DNA of 6,267 bases from an uncultured Lachnospiraceae bacterium (GTDB lineage Bacteria > Bacillota > Clostridia > Lachnospirales > Lachnospiraceae): NCBI GenBank assembly GCA_937916415.1, contig CALGGH010000035.1, positions 1 through 6,267 on the forward strand, written 5' to 3'. How positions within the stretch are numbered: the stretch's first letter is position 1; the number at the start of each line of letters is the position of its first letter. Below are positions 5,997-6,267 of the stretch, piece after piece. The position numbers were made by a program, and so were the translations under genes. The notes under the pieces were generated by a model. That model was not told the DNA's origin, searched no databases, and saw nothing but the letters and a program-made list of their open reading frames with translations.

Positions 5997-5999
5997 GTG

Positions 6000-6071
6000 C
6001 TGGGCTGGCGGGATTCGAACCCACGAATGCAGGAGTCAAAGTCCTGTGCCTTACCGCTTGGCGACAGCCCA
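6000..6071 (-). tRNA. tRNA-Gln (anticodon UUG)
   Basis: 72 bases fold as a cloverleaf on the - strand. The acceptor arms TGGGCTG and CAGCCCA pair perfectly, with discriminator G at 6000 as is usual for tRNA-Gln. The anticodon stem is CAGGA/TCCTG with loop CTTTGAC, so the anticodon is TTG at 6039-6037. The first pair is U-A, a known identity feature of glutamine tRNAs. CCA is not encoded. Only three bases (5997-5999) separate it from tRNA-Lys. Confidence 0.97.
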
Positions 6072-6133
6072 ATGCGAATTGCGGACTATAAACATCCTGA
6101 AAACGGCAAATCCGCCAGAAATATTGTCCCTAG

Positions 6134-6208
6134 GGTGGGTAGAGGGACTCGAACCCTCGGTCTCCAGAACCACAATCTGGCGCGCTAACCAACTGCGCCA
6201 TACCCACC
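6134..6208 (-). tRNA. tRNA-His (anticodon GUG)
   Basis: Acceptor arms GTGGGTA and TACCCAC pair perfectly on the - strand. The discriminator is C at 6134, and an encoded extra G (position -1, base 6208) can pair with it, the hallmark of histidine tRNAs. The anticodon stem is CCAGA/TCTGG with loop TTGTGGT, giving anticodon GTG at 6173-6171. CCA is not encoded. A 62-base spacer (6072-6133) separates it from tRNA-Gln, while the gap to tRNA-Arg is 5 bases. Confidence 0.97.
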
Positions 6209-6213
6209 ATATA

Positions 6214-6267
6214 CGTGCCTGAAGGGATTCGAACCCCCGACCCACGGCTTAGAAGGCCGTTGCTCTA
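6214..6267 (-). tRNA. tRNA-Arg (anticodon UCU), 5' part cut by the window edge
   Basis: The 3' 54 bases of a tRNA are present on the - strand: the anticodon arm ACGGC/GCCGT with loop CTTCTAA (anticodon TCT), a T arm with loop TTCGAAT, acceptor 3' strand CAGGCAC and discriminator G at 6214. The 5' acceptor strand and most of the D arm lie beyond base 6267. CCA is not encoded. It decodes AGA and AGG; AGG looks like a main Arg codon in the genes of this window. Confidence 0.93.

Overview
The window looks like chromosomal DNA of a Gram-positive anaerobe in the Clostridia, most likely Lachnospiraceae. The reasons are the protein families (DUF4143 ATPase remnant, PcsB/CwlO-type coiled coil joined to a SleB-type hydrolase, 7TMR-DISM kinase, SARP-type response regulator), moderately high G+C with heavy use of AGG for Arg, and a tRNA Arg-His-Gln-Lys array without encoded CCA ends. 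This placement is inference from sequence style; no database was searched.

Layout. Bases 62-715 (+) hold the C-terminal half of a DUF4143-family ATPase whose AAA+ half is missing: a decayed gene. Bases 716-1010 carry no convincing gene, only a possible REP-like motif (819-842) and, at the end, a promoter-like pair and a good ribosome binding site for a GNAT acetyltransferase (1011-1493). After 66 bases comes a compact three-gene cassette on the + strand: a secreted coiled-coil/SleB-domain wall hydrolase with a repetitive acidic tail (1560-3044), an 8-TM sensor histidine kinase of the LytS/His_kinase class (3049-4812), and a response regulator with a SARP-like winged-helix output domain (4819-5613). 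The gaps are 4 and 6 bases, so the three are very probably cotranscribed. A strong intrinsic terminator at 5748-5779 closes the unit. Between it and the tRNAs lies a gene-free stretch with two nested inverted-repeat structures.

From 5882 to the right edge everything reads leftward (- strand): tRNA-Arg(UCU, cut by the edge), tRNA-His(GUG), tRNA-Gln(UUG), tRNA-Lys(UUU) and then an intrinsic terminator. The two transcription units converge, each ending in its own terminator.

How the genes may work together (inference): the kinase has a beta-rich extracytoplasmic domain that could sense a wall- or carbohydrate-derived ligand or wall stress, and signals to the regulator, which could control the co-encoded wall hydrolase. 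This is the most interesting unit in the window. Its parts belong to known families, so it is at most a new combination and not a new enzyme class.
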